Shown here: positions 21,465-27,448 of the stretch, one piece after another
Position numbering within the stretch: the first letter of the stretch is position 1
Layout: each line of letters starts with the position of its first letter
Origin: SVTX01 sp045577415
GTDB lineage: Bacteria > Bacillota > Clostridia > Oscillospirales > CAG-272
DNA length: 27,448 nt
Reading direction: 5' to 3'
Assembly: GCA_045577415.1 (NCBI GenBank)
Contig: JAZNII010000073.1
Span: 1 to 27,448, forward strand
The notes under the pieces: generated by a model
The model's input: only the letters and a program-made list of their open reading frames with translations
What the model was told of the DNA's origin: nothing
Databases searched by the model: none
Translations under genes and position numbers: made by a program

Positions 21465-22520
21465 ATGAAAAAAATTATTTCGTTAATATTATTAACCTGT
21501 ATGTTAGTTGCTTCCTTTGCGCTGGTTTCCTGCTCGGAAGAGAGCGACGCTCCCGACGGCTATCAGCTTGTTGCCTGCGAGGGGGACAAGTTCCGTCTAT
21601 ACGTTCCCACTCAGGGTTGGTCGCCCAATACCGAGAGCGGAACTACCTGCGCCCTCTTTTCTACCGATCCTTATATCGCTATCAACGTTTTCGTTGCCGA
21701 CGACGCAGGCGAGATGGACGAAGTCGCTTACTGGGCGTACAGTGAGAATAATCTGAAAAGCGAGCTTGGCGATGGCAATTACTCCTTCGTTGGTGTTGAG
21801 CCGGAGTCTACCCTTGGCGGTCAGTCTGCGAAAAAATTTGTTTACACCGCAAAAATAGGATTGTACGGTGATGAAGCAGTTGATTACAAGATCATGACCA
21901 TCCTCTGCAAATACAAGGGCGAGATGTACGTGTTTACTTACAGCGCGCCTGCCGAGGAGCATTACGATATGTACCTCGAGGAGATAGAGGGAGAGGGCGG
22001 CATACTTGATTACTTCCGTTTTGACGTACCCTATTCGGGCGAGGGAAAGGTCTATCCCGACGGTGTTGATACCCCCGAGGGAATGAAGCTTATCTCCACA
22101 GACGAGCGTCCTTACAGATTTTTCGTACCCGAAAGCTGGAAGACAAACGAAAAAGCCGAGTTCAGCGCGGCGTATTATTCGGCAAGTGACTCCTCAAACG
22201 TAAGCGTTCAGTATCTTATGGTCTCCGAGCAGGAGATCGATAAGACGGTGGACGAGTATTTTGCAGAGTGCGAGAAAAGATATGAGAAGGTGTTCTCGTC
22301 CTACGAGCTTTTGTCGGCAGAGGATATTACTATGGACGGCAGAGCCGCAAAAAAGTACACCTACAAGATAGTCAGTGGCGGCGTTGAGTACAAGCAGATG
22401 CAGGCTATCGCGGTCAAGGGTGGCGTTTTCTACGTCCTGACCTATACCGCACTGCCCGAGAATTTTGATTCTCATATCGGAGACGTCCAAAAAATGATCG
22501 AACACTTCGATATCAGATAA
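21465..22520 (+). CDS. Lipoprotein with two similar extracytoplasmic domains
   Basis: A 351-residue predicted lipoprotein. The type II signal peptide has KK at the start, a hydrophobic core and lipobox LVSC with lipidated Cys23. The mature part contains two related domains. Domain 1 (about 40-190) has KFRLYVPTQGWSP, GQSAKKFVYTAKI and EMYVFTYSAPAE. Domain 2 (about 205-351) has PYRFFVPESWKTN, GRAAKKYTYKIVSG and VFYVLTYTALPE. This resembles PsbP-like/DUF1795 modules, but I am not certain of the family. The job could be surface ligand binding or sensing. It follows the PLP lyase by 27 nt with a GGAGA ribosome binding site and precedes the cysteine desulfurase by 9 nt, so the three are probably one transcript. 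Confidence 0.8.
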   Translation: MKKIISLILLTCMLVASFALVSCSEESDAPDGYQLVACEGDKFRLYVPTQGWSPNTESGTTCALFSTDPYIAINVFVADDAGEMDEVAYWAYSENNLKSELGDGNYSFVGVEPESTLGGQSAKKFVYTAKIGLYGDEAVDYKIMTILCKYKGEMYVFTYSAPAEEHYDMYLEEIEGEGGILDYFRFDVPYSGEGKVYPDGVDTPEGMKLISTDERPYRFFVPESWKTNEKAEFSAAYYSASDSSNVSVQYLMVSEQEIDKTVDEYFAECEKRYEKVFSSYELLSAEDITMDGRAAKKYTYKIVSGGVEYKQMQAIAVKGGVFYVLTYTALPENFDSHIGDVQKMIEHFDIR

Positions 22521-22529
22521 ATCGAAATA

Positions 22530-23693
22530 ATGATGATATATTTAGATAATAGCGCTACCACCGAAATATCGGCGGCGGCGAAGAAAAAAATGATAGATGC
22601 GATAGAGGTCTTTGGCAATCCGTCCTCAAGACACGGAATGGGACTTGAAGCGAGAAAACTTATTGACAAGGCTCGCGAACAGGTCGGCGCGGCACTTGGC
22701 GTGGCAAGACCCAACGCGGAAAATCTGATCTTTACGTCTTGCGGAAGCGAGGCTAATAACACGGCTATCCTCGGTTGCCTTTATTCAAAGGAAAAGATAA
22801 GACGGCGCAAGGTCATCACCACCGACAGTGAGCATCCCTCGGTGGAGAACGTGATGCGAAAGATAGAGAAGGACGGCTTCACCGTAGTCAGACTTTCCAC
22901 TCGCGGCGGCGTGATCAATGAACAGGAATTGCTCTCGGAGCTTGACGACGACGTGGCTCTGGTCTCATTTATGCTTGTTAACAATGAAACGGGTGCGTTT
23001 TACGACGTGAAAAAGCTTTTCGGGATCGTAAAACTCCGTTGTCCCGATGCGGTGACACACTGCGACGCGGTGCAGGGATTTCTCAAGGTGCCTTTTACCG
23101 CAAAGAGCCTCGGCGCGGATATGATAAGCGTCAGCGCTCACAAGATACACGGACCTAAAGGCGTGGGCGCGCTCTATATCAGCCCCGAGATCATTAAAAT
23201 GAAAAAGATAGTGCCTTACCTCATTGGCGGCGGTCAGGAGGGCGGCTACAGATCGGGAACCGAAAATATAGTCGGTATCGTCGGCTTTGGAGCGGCAGCA
23301 GAGGAGGCGAAAGCTACCTTTGCGGCAAACCTGTCGAAAATGTCGACTTTGCGGGATCTTTGTGAGCGAAAAGCCACCGAGGCGGGAGCAAGACCTAACA
23401 TCCCCGAGGGCGGACGCGCTCCTCACGTGCTTTCTCTTACTCTCCCGAGCATTAAGAGCGAGACTATGTTGAATTTCCTTTCGTCAAAAGGCTTTTGCGT
23501 GTCGGCAGGCTCGGCTTGTTCGGCACATTCGAAGCATATTTCTTCTTCACTCGTGGGGTTCGGACTAACCGACACCGAGGCAGACTCGACGATCCGCGTC
23601 AGCTTCAGCGCATACAATACTGAGGACGAGATAAACGCTTTTTGTCAGGCTCTCGGCGAGGGGATAGCGAGTCTTGTCAGGATCAAAAGATAA
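22530..23693 (+). CDS. Cysteine desulfurase (NifS/IscS family)
   Basis: A 387-residue fold-type I PLP enzyme that takes sulfur from cysteine as an enzyme persulfide for Fe-S clusters, thiolated tRNA or other uses. The N-terminus MMIYLDNSATTEIS, the GNPSSRHGMGLEAR block and FTSCGSEANNTAI are typical. TDSEHPSVEN carries the conserved His, NNETGA and HCDAVQG follow, and SVSAHKIHGPKG has the PLP Lys205. GSACSAHS has the catalytic Cys330. Length is as expected. Start ATG (22530 or 22533) has no obvious Shine-Dalgarno, so translation is probably coupled to the lipoprotein stop 9 nt upstream. No iscU, sufU or thiI is adjacent, although many clostridial relatives sit next to thiI. Confidence 0.93.
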   Translation: MMIYLDNSATTEISAAAKKKMIDAIEVFGNPSSRHGMGLEARKLIDKAREQVGAALGVARPNAENLIFTSCGSEANNTAILGCLYSKEKIRRRKVITTDSEHPSVENVMRKIEKDGFTVVRLSTRGGVINEQELLSELDDDVALVSFMLVNNETGAFYDVKKLFGIVKLRCPDAVTHCDAVQGFLKVPFTAKSLGADMISVSAHKIHGPKGVGALYISPEIIKMKKIVPYLIGGGQEGGYRSGTENIVGIVGFGAAAEEAKATFAANLSKMSTLRDLCERKATEAGARPNIPEGGRAPHVLSLTLPSIKSETMLNFLSSKGFCVSAGSACSAHSKHISSSLVGFGLTDTEADSTIRVSFSAYNTEDEINAFCQALGEGIASLVRIKR

Positions 23694-23696
23694 TTG

Positions 23697-23710
23697 TTAA
23701 GTAAGCTTAA
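23697..23710. promoter_or_regulatory. TTAAG-N4-CTTAA dyad, copy 1
   Basis: A perfect inverted repeat TTAAG-TAAG-CTTAA flanked by G and C (GTTAAG...CTTAAC), lying between the cysteine desulfurase stop and the ribosome binding site of the DUF4003 gene. The same dyad occurs at 25471 and 25563. It could be an operator; no regulator is visible nearby. Confidence 0.5.
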
Positions 23711-23725
23711 CATTGGAGGCTGAAA

Positions 23726-24718
23726 ATGAGAGATTCATTAAACGATAAATGCAGACTTTTTATAGAGAACAGAGACGCGTTCAAGGCGGCGTTTCCTTGG
23801 GAGAATGGGTATTTTTACCCAATATGCACTTCCTTTTTCGTTGACCGCGGCAGAGTTGCCGACGTCGAGAGACTTAAAGAGTGCCGCAAAATACTGAAAA
23901 ACCGTGTGAACGCTTTTTCAAATTTCAGAAGTCAGGCAGAGCTTTCTATCGTGGCTATGCTTGCCGTATGTGATGATCCCGGGGAAAAACTTGACGAGAC
24001 GATAATGATATATAGAGCCTTGAAGGAGCATTTTTGGAGTTCCGAGTACCTGCCCGTGGCGGCGATGATACTGTCGGAGTCTGTTGAGAGCGAAAAAAGG
24101 AGCGAGATCTGTGAGCGAGCGCGCCGTATCTACGGCCTGATGAAAAAGGAGCATCCTTTTCTCACCTCAAGCGAGGATAGCGTTTTTGCGGTCATGCTTG
24201 CGCTGTCCGAAAGGTCTGACGATGAGATCGTCCGTGAGACCGAGACCTGCTACAATATTCTAAAGGAAAAATTTTTTGACAGAAACGCGGTGCAGTCTCT
24301 GTCCCACGTTTTGGCTCTTGCGGATGACGGAATAAGGACGTCCGGCGACAAGTGCCGTGACGTGGCAAGACTTTTTGATATGCTTAAAGCGAAAAAGCAT
24401 AAGTACGGCACGGGCTACGAGCTGGCAACACTGGGTGTTCTTGCCACTTTGCCCTGCGGTCTTGACGAGACGTTGAACGATCTGATCGCCGTATCGGATT
24501 TTCTGAAGGCTCAAAAGGGATACGGCTTTTTCGGTCTTGCCAGAGAGCAGAGAATGATGCACGCGGGAATGATCGTGACCGCCGAGCGTATGGGCGGATC
24601 GTCAGCCATGCAAGGCGCGGCAGTGGGAAGCACTCTTTCGCTTATAGCCGCTCAACAGGCGGCGACCTGCGCGGCTATCGCGGCAAGCGTTGCGGCATCA
24701 AACGCGGCGCGCTCCTAA
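23726..24718 (+). CDS. DUF4003 family protein
   Basis: A 330-residue soluble, mostly helical protein of the DUF4003 family. The family pattern is visible as an N-terminal NDKCRLFIENRDAFKAAFPWE, a FRSQAELSIVAMLAVCDDP block, YRALKEHFWSSEYLPVAAMI, repeated helical units of about 60 residues, and the C-terminal REQRMMHAGMIV followed by an Ala-rich tail (AAIAASVAASNAA). The function is unknown. Because each unit has a similar helix-turn-helix periodicity, it may act as a scaffold. A GGAGG ribosome binding site lies 7 nt before ATG. It precedes the SanA-like gene by 42 nt. A TTAAG-N4-CTTAA dyad lies just upstream. Confidence 0.85.
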   Translation: MRDSLNDKCRLFIENRDAFKAAFPWENGYFYPICTSFFVDRGRVADVERLKECRKILKNRVNAFSNFRSQAELSIVAMLAVCDDPGEKLDETIMIYRALKEHFWSSEYLPVAAMILSESVESEKRSEICERARRIYGLMKKEHPFLTSSEDSVFAVMLALSERSDDEIVRETETCYNILKEKFFDRNAVQSLSHVLALADDGIRTSGDKCRDVARLFDMLKAKKHKYGTGYELATLGVLATLPCGLDETLNDLIAVSDFLKAQKGYGFFGLAREQRMMHAGMIVTAERMGGSSAMQGAAVGSTLSLIAAQQAATCAAIAASVAASNAARS

Positions 24719-24760
24719 AGTGCCGCGCGGATCTGCGCTGAACTTTAGAAAGGATAAATA

Positions 24761-25474
24761 ATGAAAAAAACGTTTAAAAGAAAGGCTTTTATAGTTTGTC
24801 TGTGCGTGATGGCGGCAGTCTTGCTGCTGTGTCTCTTGGGCGCGGCGTACGTTTTGGGTGTTGACGCCTATACCGTTTTGTCCACCCGTGACCGTGTGCT
24901 GTCTGTAGACGATGCCGCGGAGATCGGCGATGTGGATTGCATAATCGTTCTCGGATGCAAGGTTCAGAGCGACGGAACACCCAGCCACATGCTGAACGAT
25001 CGCCTTGAGGTGGGTGTTGACGTCTATTACGGGCTTGCGGAGCAGGGAAACGGTACAAAGCTGCTGATGAGCGGCGACCACGGAACTGAGGAATATAACG
25101 AGGTCTACGCTATGAAGCAGTTTGCTATTGCCGAGGGCGTAGAGTCGAGTGAGATATTTATGGATCACGCAGGATTTTCCACCTATGAGAGCATCTACCG
25201 CGCAAAGGAGATATTCGGAGCGGATAAGATCATCATAGTCACTCAGGAATATCATCTTTATCGCGCTTTACATATTGCCGATGCGCTTGGAGTTGAGGCT
25301 TACGGTGTGTCTGCCGATCTGCGGACTTATGCAGGCCAGTTGAAATTCAGTGCGCGAGAGATACTTGCAAGGAATAAGGACTTTCTGACGGCTATAATAA
25401 AGCCTGAGCCTACCTACCTCGGTGATCTTATTTCTCTTGACGGCAGCGGTGACGTCACCAATGATTATGATTAA
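24761..25474 (+). CDS. SanA/YdcF-like DUF218 membrane-anchored protein
   Basis: A 237-residue protein with a single N-terminal transmembrane helix (about 9-31) and a DUF218/ElyC/SanA domain facing outside. The hallmarks are DCIIVLGCKVQSDGTPSHMLNDRL (about 59-82, quoted in part as VLGCKVQSDG and LNDRL), LLMSGDHG, EEYNEVYAMKQFA, DHAGFSTYESIYRAKE and IIVTQEYHLYRAL. SanA is linked to envelope barrier function and vancomycin sensitivity at high temperature in enterobacteria. In Firmicutes the role is unclear, probably in cell-wall precursor handling. AAAGGA ribosome binding site before ATG. It is the last gene of the plus-strand run. The stop codon TAA lies inside the second TTAAG-N4-CTTAA dyad. 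Confidence 0.9.
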   Translation: MKKTFKRKAFIVCLCVMAAVLLLCLLGAAYVLGVDAYTVLSTRDRVLSVDDAAEIGDVDCIIVLGCKVQSDGTPSHMLNDRLEVGVDVYYGLAEQGNGTKLLMSGDHGTEEYNEVYAMKQFAIAEGVESSEIFMDHAGFSTYESIYRAKEIFGADKIIIVTQEYHLYRALHIADALGVEAYGVSADLRTYAGQLKFSAREILARNKDFLTAIIKPEPTYLGDLISLDGSGDVTNDYD

Positions 25475-25484
25475 GCAAACTTAA
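25471..25484. promoter_or_regulatory. TTAAG-N4-CTTAA dyad, copy 2
   Basis: TTAAG-CAAA-CTTAA overlaps the stop codon of the SanA-like gene and continues as ACTTAAC. It begins a 110-nt AT-rich stretch with several more ACTTAAC half sites (for example 25539-25545). Confidence 0.5.
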
Positions 25485-25557
25485 CCATATCGGCAGGCAA
25501 GCATATATTTTGACATAATATGCGGTATAATTAACAATACTTAACGTATTAGTTGAA

Positions 25558-25577
25558 CTTAATTAAGAAAACTTAAC
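25558..25577. promoter_or_regulatory. TTAAG-N4-CTTAA dyad, copy 3, with an abutting CTTAATTAAG palindrome
   Basis: TTAAG-AAAA-CTTAA occupies 25563-25576. Directly to its left CTTAA (25558-25562) abuts TTAAG, so three half sites lie in a row. It is in the gap between the SanA-like gene and the convergent lipoprotein gene. Confidence 0.5.
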
Positions 25578-25591
25578 TTAAATGGCATTTT

Positions 25592-25618
25592 AAGGCGACG
25601 GCATAAATCCGTCGCCTT
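25592..25618. terminator. Strong hairpin between convergent genes (atypical terminator)
   Basis: AAGGCGACGG (25592-25601) pairs with CCGTCGCCTT (25609-25618) around a 7-nt loop. Stability is high but neither strand has a good U-tract. It probably separates the two convergent transcripts and may work with Rho or act as an RNA 3'-end stabiliser. Confidence 0.5.
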
Positions 25619-25669
25619 GCTTGTATGCGGTTATTAACTGCTTTCTGAATGAAGCAGACCCTTATTAAT

Positions 25670-26122
25670 TCATCCATTCAAAAGTTTGTCAAGCTCAGAG
25701 CCTTCTTTGATAAAATGTTGAGTGTTGGCACCTGCGGCATTATGACTTACGTAGGTCAAAAATTCCTCGGAAAAATATATAGGCTGCTTTGAAACACCGG
25801 CGTTCAGTCCATCGGTGTGCTCGGGGTAATGAAATTCGCCAACCTCAAAAAGATACACTGCTCCGTCGGATGCCTCTCTCCACACAAAATCCACTCGCGC
25901 GGAAACTACGTCACCGTTATTTTTTTCAAAGTGAATCTCGTAGATCCCGGTCTTGTCGGCATTAAAAACGTAATATGAGTCGCCATTGACGTACTTTGCG
26001 CCAAAATCAATGGGGTTTACCGTTTTAGTCGCTTCGGGAACCAGAGAGTCTAAGGAGAAGCAGGAGCAAAATGTTGCCGCGATCATTACAATAACGCAGG
26101 CAAGCACAATGATTTTTTTCAT
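25670..26122 (-). CDS. Small predicted lipoprotein of unknown function
   Basis: A 150-residue protein. The start is taken at the ATG giving MKKIIVLACV; a TTG two codons earlier is the alternative and lies closer to AAAGGA. The signal peptide is of type II with a hydrophobic core (about 4-17) and a somewhat unusual lipobox (CSC, lipidated Cys21 most likely). The mature part is a compact beta-rich domain with YVFNADKTGIYEIHF, SARVDFVWREASDG, VYLFEVGEFHYPEH and PIYFSEEFLTYVSHN. I recognise no family. It is convergent with the SanA-like gene and divergent from the tRNA-Val/Leu promoter. It may be a surface or secreted accessory protein. Confidence 0.75.
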   Translation of the reverse strand: MKKIIVLACVIVMIAATFCSCFSLDSLVPEATKTVNPIDFGAKYVNGDSYYVFNADKTGIYEIHFEKNNGDVVSARVDFVWREASDGAVYLFEVGEFHYPEHTDGLNAGVSKQPIYFSEEFLTYVSHNAAGANTQHFIKEGSELDKLLNG

Positions 26123-26235
26123 GATCAATTATTCCTTTCAGATTTTATATCGCAATATCATTATACAACAGATTTAAAGCAGTGTCAATAATAAAAAAGG
26201 AGAAAAAATTTTTTTGAAAAATTTCAAAAAAGGTA

Positions 26236-26264
26236 TTGACAAAAGGTTTATTGTGTGATATAAT
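26236..26264 (+). promoter_or_regulatory. Consensus sigma-A promoter for tRNA-Val/tRNA-Leu
   Basis: TTGACA (26236-26241), 17-nt spacer, TATAAT (26259-26264), with extended -10 TGA. The spacer ends ATTGTGTGA, similar to the other tRNA promoters. It lies 32 nt before mature tRNA-Val. Confidence 0.88.
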
Positions 26265-26296
26265 TTACAAGTCGCCGCGAGAGAGCGATGTTCTTT

Positions 26297-26369
26297 GGAA
26301 GCATAGCTCAGTTGGGAGAGCATCTGCCTTACAAGCAGAGGGTCATAGGTTCGAGCCCTATTGGTCCCA
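26297..26369 (+). tRNA. tRNA-Val (anticodon TAC) with acceptor mismatches and no encoded CCA
   Basis: A 73-nt tRNA with normal D arm (GCTC/GAGC), anticodon arm (TCTGC/GCAGA, loop CTTACAA, anticodon TAC) and T arm (ATAGG/CCTAT). The acceptor GGAAGCA pairs with TGGTCCC only with two mismatches: A3 with C70 and G5 with G68. A GGGACCA 5' strand would have been perfect. The discriminator is A and the next bases are TTG, so CCA must be added by the CCA enzyme. It may be functional but weakened, or in early decay. Confidence 0.85.
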
Positions 26370-26373
26370 TTGT

Positions 26374-26458
26374 GCTGGCGTGGCGGAACTGGCAGACGCA
26401 CGGGACTTAAAATCCCGCGAGCTAAACCCTCGTACCGGTTCGATTCCGGTCGCCAGCA
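26374..26458 (+). tRNA. tRNA-Leu (anticodon TAA), no encoded CCA
   Basis: An 85-nt class II tRNA. The acceptor GCTGGCG/CGCCAGC is perfect, discriminator A. The anticodon loop CTTAAAA gives TAA, and the variable arm is CGAG...CTCG. The next bases are GGT, so CCA is not encoded, unlike in the three minus-strand tRNAs. It lies 4 nt after tRNA-Val, in the same transcript. Confidence 0.95.
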
Positions 26459-26565
26459 GGTCGTGTTTTCGGGAAAATCTTTTGGGTTTTCCTTTTTTTG
26501 TTTTAGCAGTAAATAAGATGGTAGTGTTTTGCAAATTCTGAATTCTATTGAAAGGAGGTCTGTCG

Positions 26566-27306
26566 ATGCTATACCTGATTTTTGGTACATTACTTATACT
26601 CGGTGGAGTAGGTTGCGGACTTTCTTTCTATATGCCGCATAAGAAAAATCGCATTGTGGTAAAAGTAGTGGACAGTAGATTTAATATGGAAAAAAATGAC
26701 GAATCAATAAAGCGGATTCAAATTGTACATCTTTTAGAGTTTGAGCACGAGGGTGAAACAAAGCAGATAGAATCAGATCTGATTCCGGTACGAGAGATAA
26801 AAGACGCTAAACTGCATATGTATTATAACAAAGAAGAGGCTACGGTTTACCGACCGGATTTTGCACCATATATATCAATAATTCTTGCTTTTGTGATGAG
26901 TGGTATCTGCTGTTATGCATTGTATTATCTTCGCGATTTTTCTGTAATGAAAAATTTGTCGATAGAAAACTTACTTCTGGGTTTTCTCGCAGTTGTGGCA
27001 GTAATCGCTTTTTTGCACATGGATGTATTGATTAATCCTTCTGTCATAAAAACAAAGGGAAATTACGAAGGTGTGATTTGCACAGAGAATGGAATGGTGG
27101 AGGATGTGTATAGTTTATGGTATGGTGAACACCGGCAATACACAACGCGTGCAAAGGGGATGTTGATTCGGAAGAAAACAGAAAGGCCGGTTGTTTTGTT
27201 CTATAATACGAAGACCGGTGTTGCGCGCAGAATCCATGAATTGATTGTCAGTGCAGTGATTGGTATTAGTGCTCTTGCTGCAATCGTGGTACTGATTGCA
27301 TTATGA
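26566..27306 (+). CDS. Multi-pass membrane protein of unknown function, foreign-looking composition
   Basis: About 246 residues from the ATG at 26566, chosen because AAAGGAGG lies 8 nt upstream; a TTG at 26548 in frame lies before that ribosome binding site. Predicted topology: one helix at the start (LYLIFGTLLILGGVGCGL), a soluble domain of about 75 residues with beta character (VVKVVDSRFNMEKND, LLEFEHEGETKQIE), two helices (ISIILAFVMSGICCYALYYL and LLLGFLAVVAVIAFLHM), a second soluble domain (IRKKTERPVVLFYNTKTG), and a final helix (VIGISALAAIVVLIAL). The layout resembles DUF3592-like proteins, but I cannot confirm the family. Codon use is more AT-rich than the surrounding genes. It follows tRNA-Leu, a common integration site, so acquisition by transfer is plausible. 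Confidence 0.75.
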   Translation: MLYLIFGTLLILGGVGCGLSFYMPHKKNRIVVKVVDSRFNMEKNDESIKRIQIVHLLEFEHEGETKQIESDLIPVREIKDAKLHMYYNKEEATVYRPDFAPYISIILAFVMSGICCYALYYLRDFSVMKNLSIENLLLGFLAVVAVIAFLHMDVLINPSVIKTKGNYEGVICTENGMVEDVYSLWYGEHRQYTTRAKGMLIRKKTERPVVLFYNTKTGVARRIHELIVSAVIGISALAAIVVLIAL

Positions 27307-27318
27307 ATATAAAATAGA

Positions 27319-27355
27319 ATGCGTAATAGAGAGTAGACTCTATTACGCATTTTTT
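27319..27355 (+). terminator. Intrinsic terminator of the membrane-protein gene
   Basis: A 13-bp perfect stem ATGCGTAATAGAG (27319-27331) with CTCTATTACGCAT (27338-27350), loop AGTAGA, then T5. It lies 12 nt past the stop of the gene ending at 27306. Confidence 0.92.
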
Positions 27356-27361
27356 GTGCTG

Positions 27362-27448
27362 TTATATATCGGTCTTAGGTGCTTTGGGCGGTTTGGGTCC
27401 AAGATATTGGTAGAAATATGTTTTTAACATACCGTTATAAATCTTACG
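27362..27448 (-). CDS. 3' end of an unidentified gene, cut by the window edge
   Basis: The minus strand is open for 28 codons from the window edge to a TAA at 27364-27362. The residues read RKIYNGMLKTYFYQYLG and end PKPPKAPKTDI. The basic/aromatic segment and the Pro-rich Lys tail look like a genuine protein C-terminus, and the open frame runs right up to a terminator hairpin. The product cannot be identified from this fragment. Confidence 0.45.
   Translation of the reverse strand, partial: RKIYNGMLKTYFYQYLGPKPPKAPKTDI

Noticed and set aside
25514..25535. TTGACA followed by TATAAT after the SanA-like gene
   Set aside because: The two hexamers are only 10 nt apart, far too close for a sigma-A promoter, and no plus-strand gene follows.
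26174..26590. Frames on both strands across tRNA-Val/tRNA-Leu
   Set aside because: Peptides such as HSSVGRASALQ and GVAELADARDLKSR are translations of tRNA genes, not proteins.

Overview
The window looks like a chromosomal segment of a spore-forming, low-to-mid GC clostridial Firmicute, most likely an uncultured Oscillospiraceae-like gut lineage. The evidence is SpoVG, a SipL-type SPOCS/LysM spore-coat protein, clostridial-variant MurC and MurD, near-consensus TTGACA-N17-TATAAT promoters, Shine-Dalgarno sites of the AAGGAGG type and many intrinsic terminators. Most of it is ordinary core genome. I see no phage, no IS element and no CRISPR array. No stretch over 300 bases lacks a gene; the longest gap (194-467) holds a tRNA promoter and otherwise AT-rich sequence.

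Layout. 1-264: tRNA-Tyr and tRNA-Thr on the minus strand with terminator and promoter. 468-4036: rsmI, a cell-wall amidase and ligA. 4137-5044: a flavodoxin, a decayed duplication of the tRNA-Lys 3' region, a palindromic element and tRNA-Lys. 5112-7503: an AI-2E-family membrane protein with a repetitive tail, and an Amidase_6 protein. 7581-10689: sipL convergent with a three-gene unit of unrecognised small proteins. 10824-13372: a YfcE-like phosphodiesterase, spoVG and murC. 13454-16384: an orphan microcompartment shell gene divergent from a hypA-like / Fe-S protein / hypB operon. 16422-20069: a divergent GyrB/ParE paralogue and murD. 20103-25474: a probable five-gene run (methionine gamma-lyase family, tandem-domain lipoprotein, cysteine desulfurase, DUF4003, SanA-like). 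25471-27448: a lipoprotein, tRNA-Val, tRNA-Leu, a membrane protein of foreign-looking composition and the 3' end of a further gene.

How the genes work together. Wall synthesis (murC, murD) and remodelling (amidase) lie near sporulation functions (spoVG, sipL). The least conventional region is 13454-16384. A stand-alone PduB-type shell protein and a nickel-chaperone-like operon are transcribed outward from two perfect promoters whose -10 boxes overlap by 2 bp, so they probably cannot fire at the same time. There is no hydrogenase, no hypCDEF and no other shell or cargo gene in the window. A second regulatory signal is a TTAAG-N4-CTTAA dyad, present once before the DUF4003-sanA pair and twice after it. 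Other points of note are the tRNA-linked repeats and shared tRNA promoter signature, a tRNA-Val with two acceptor mismatches, and the sporulation-adjacent trio of unknown proteins.
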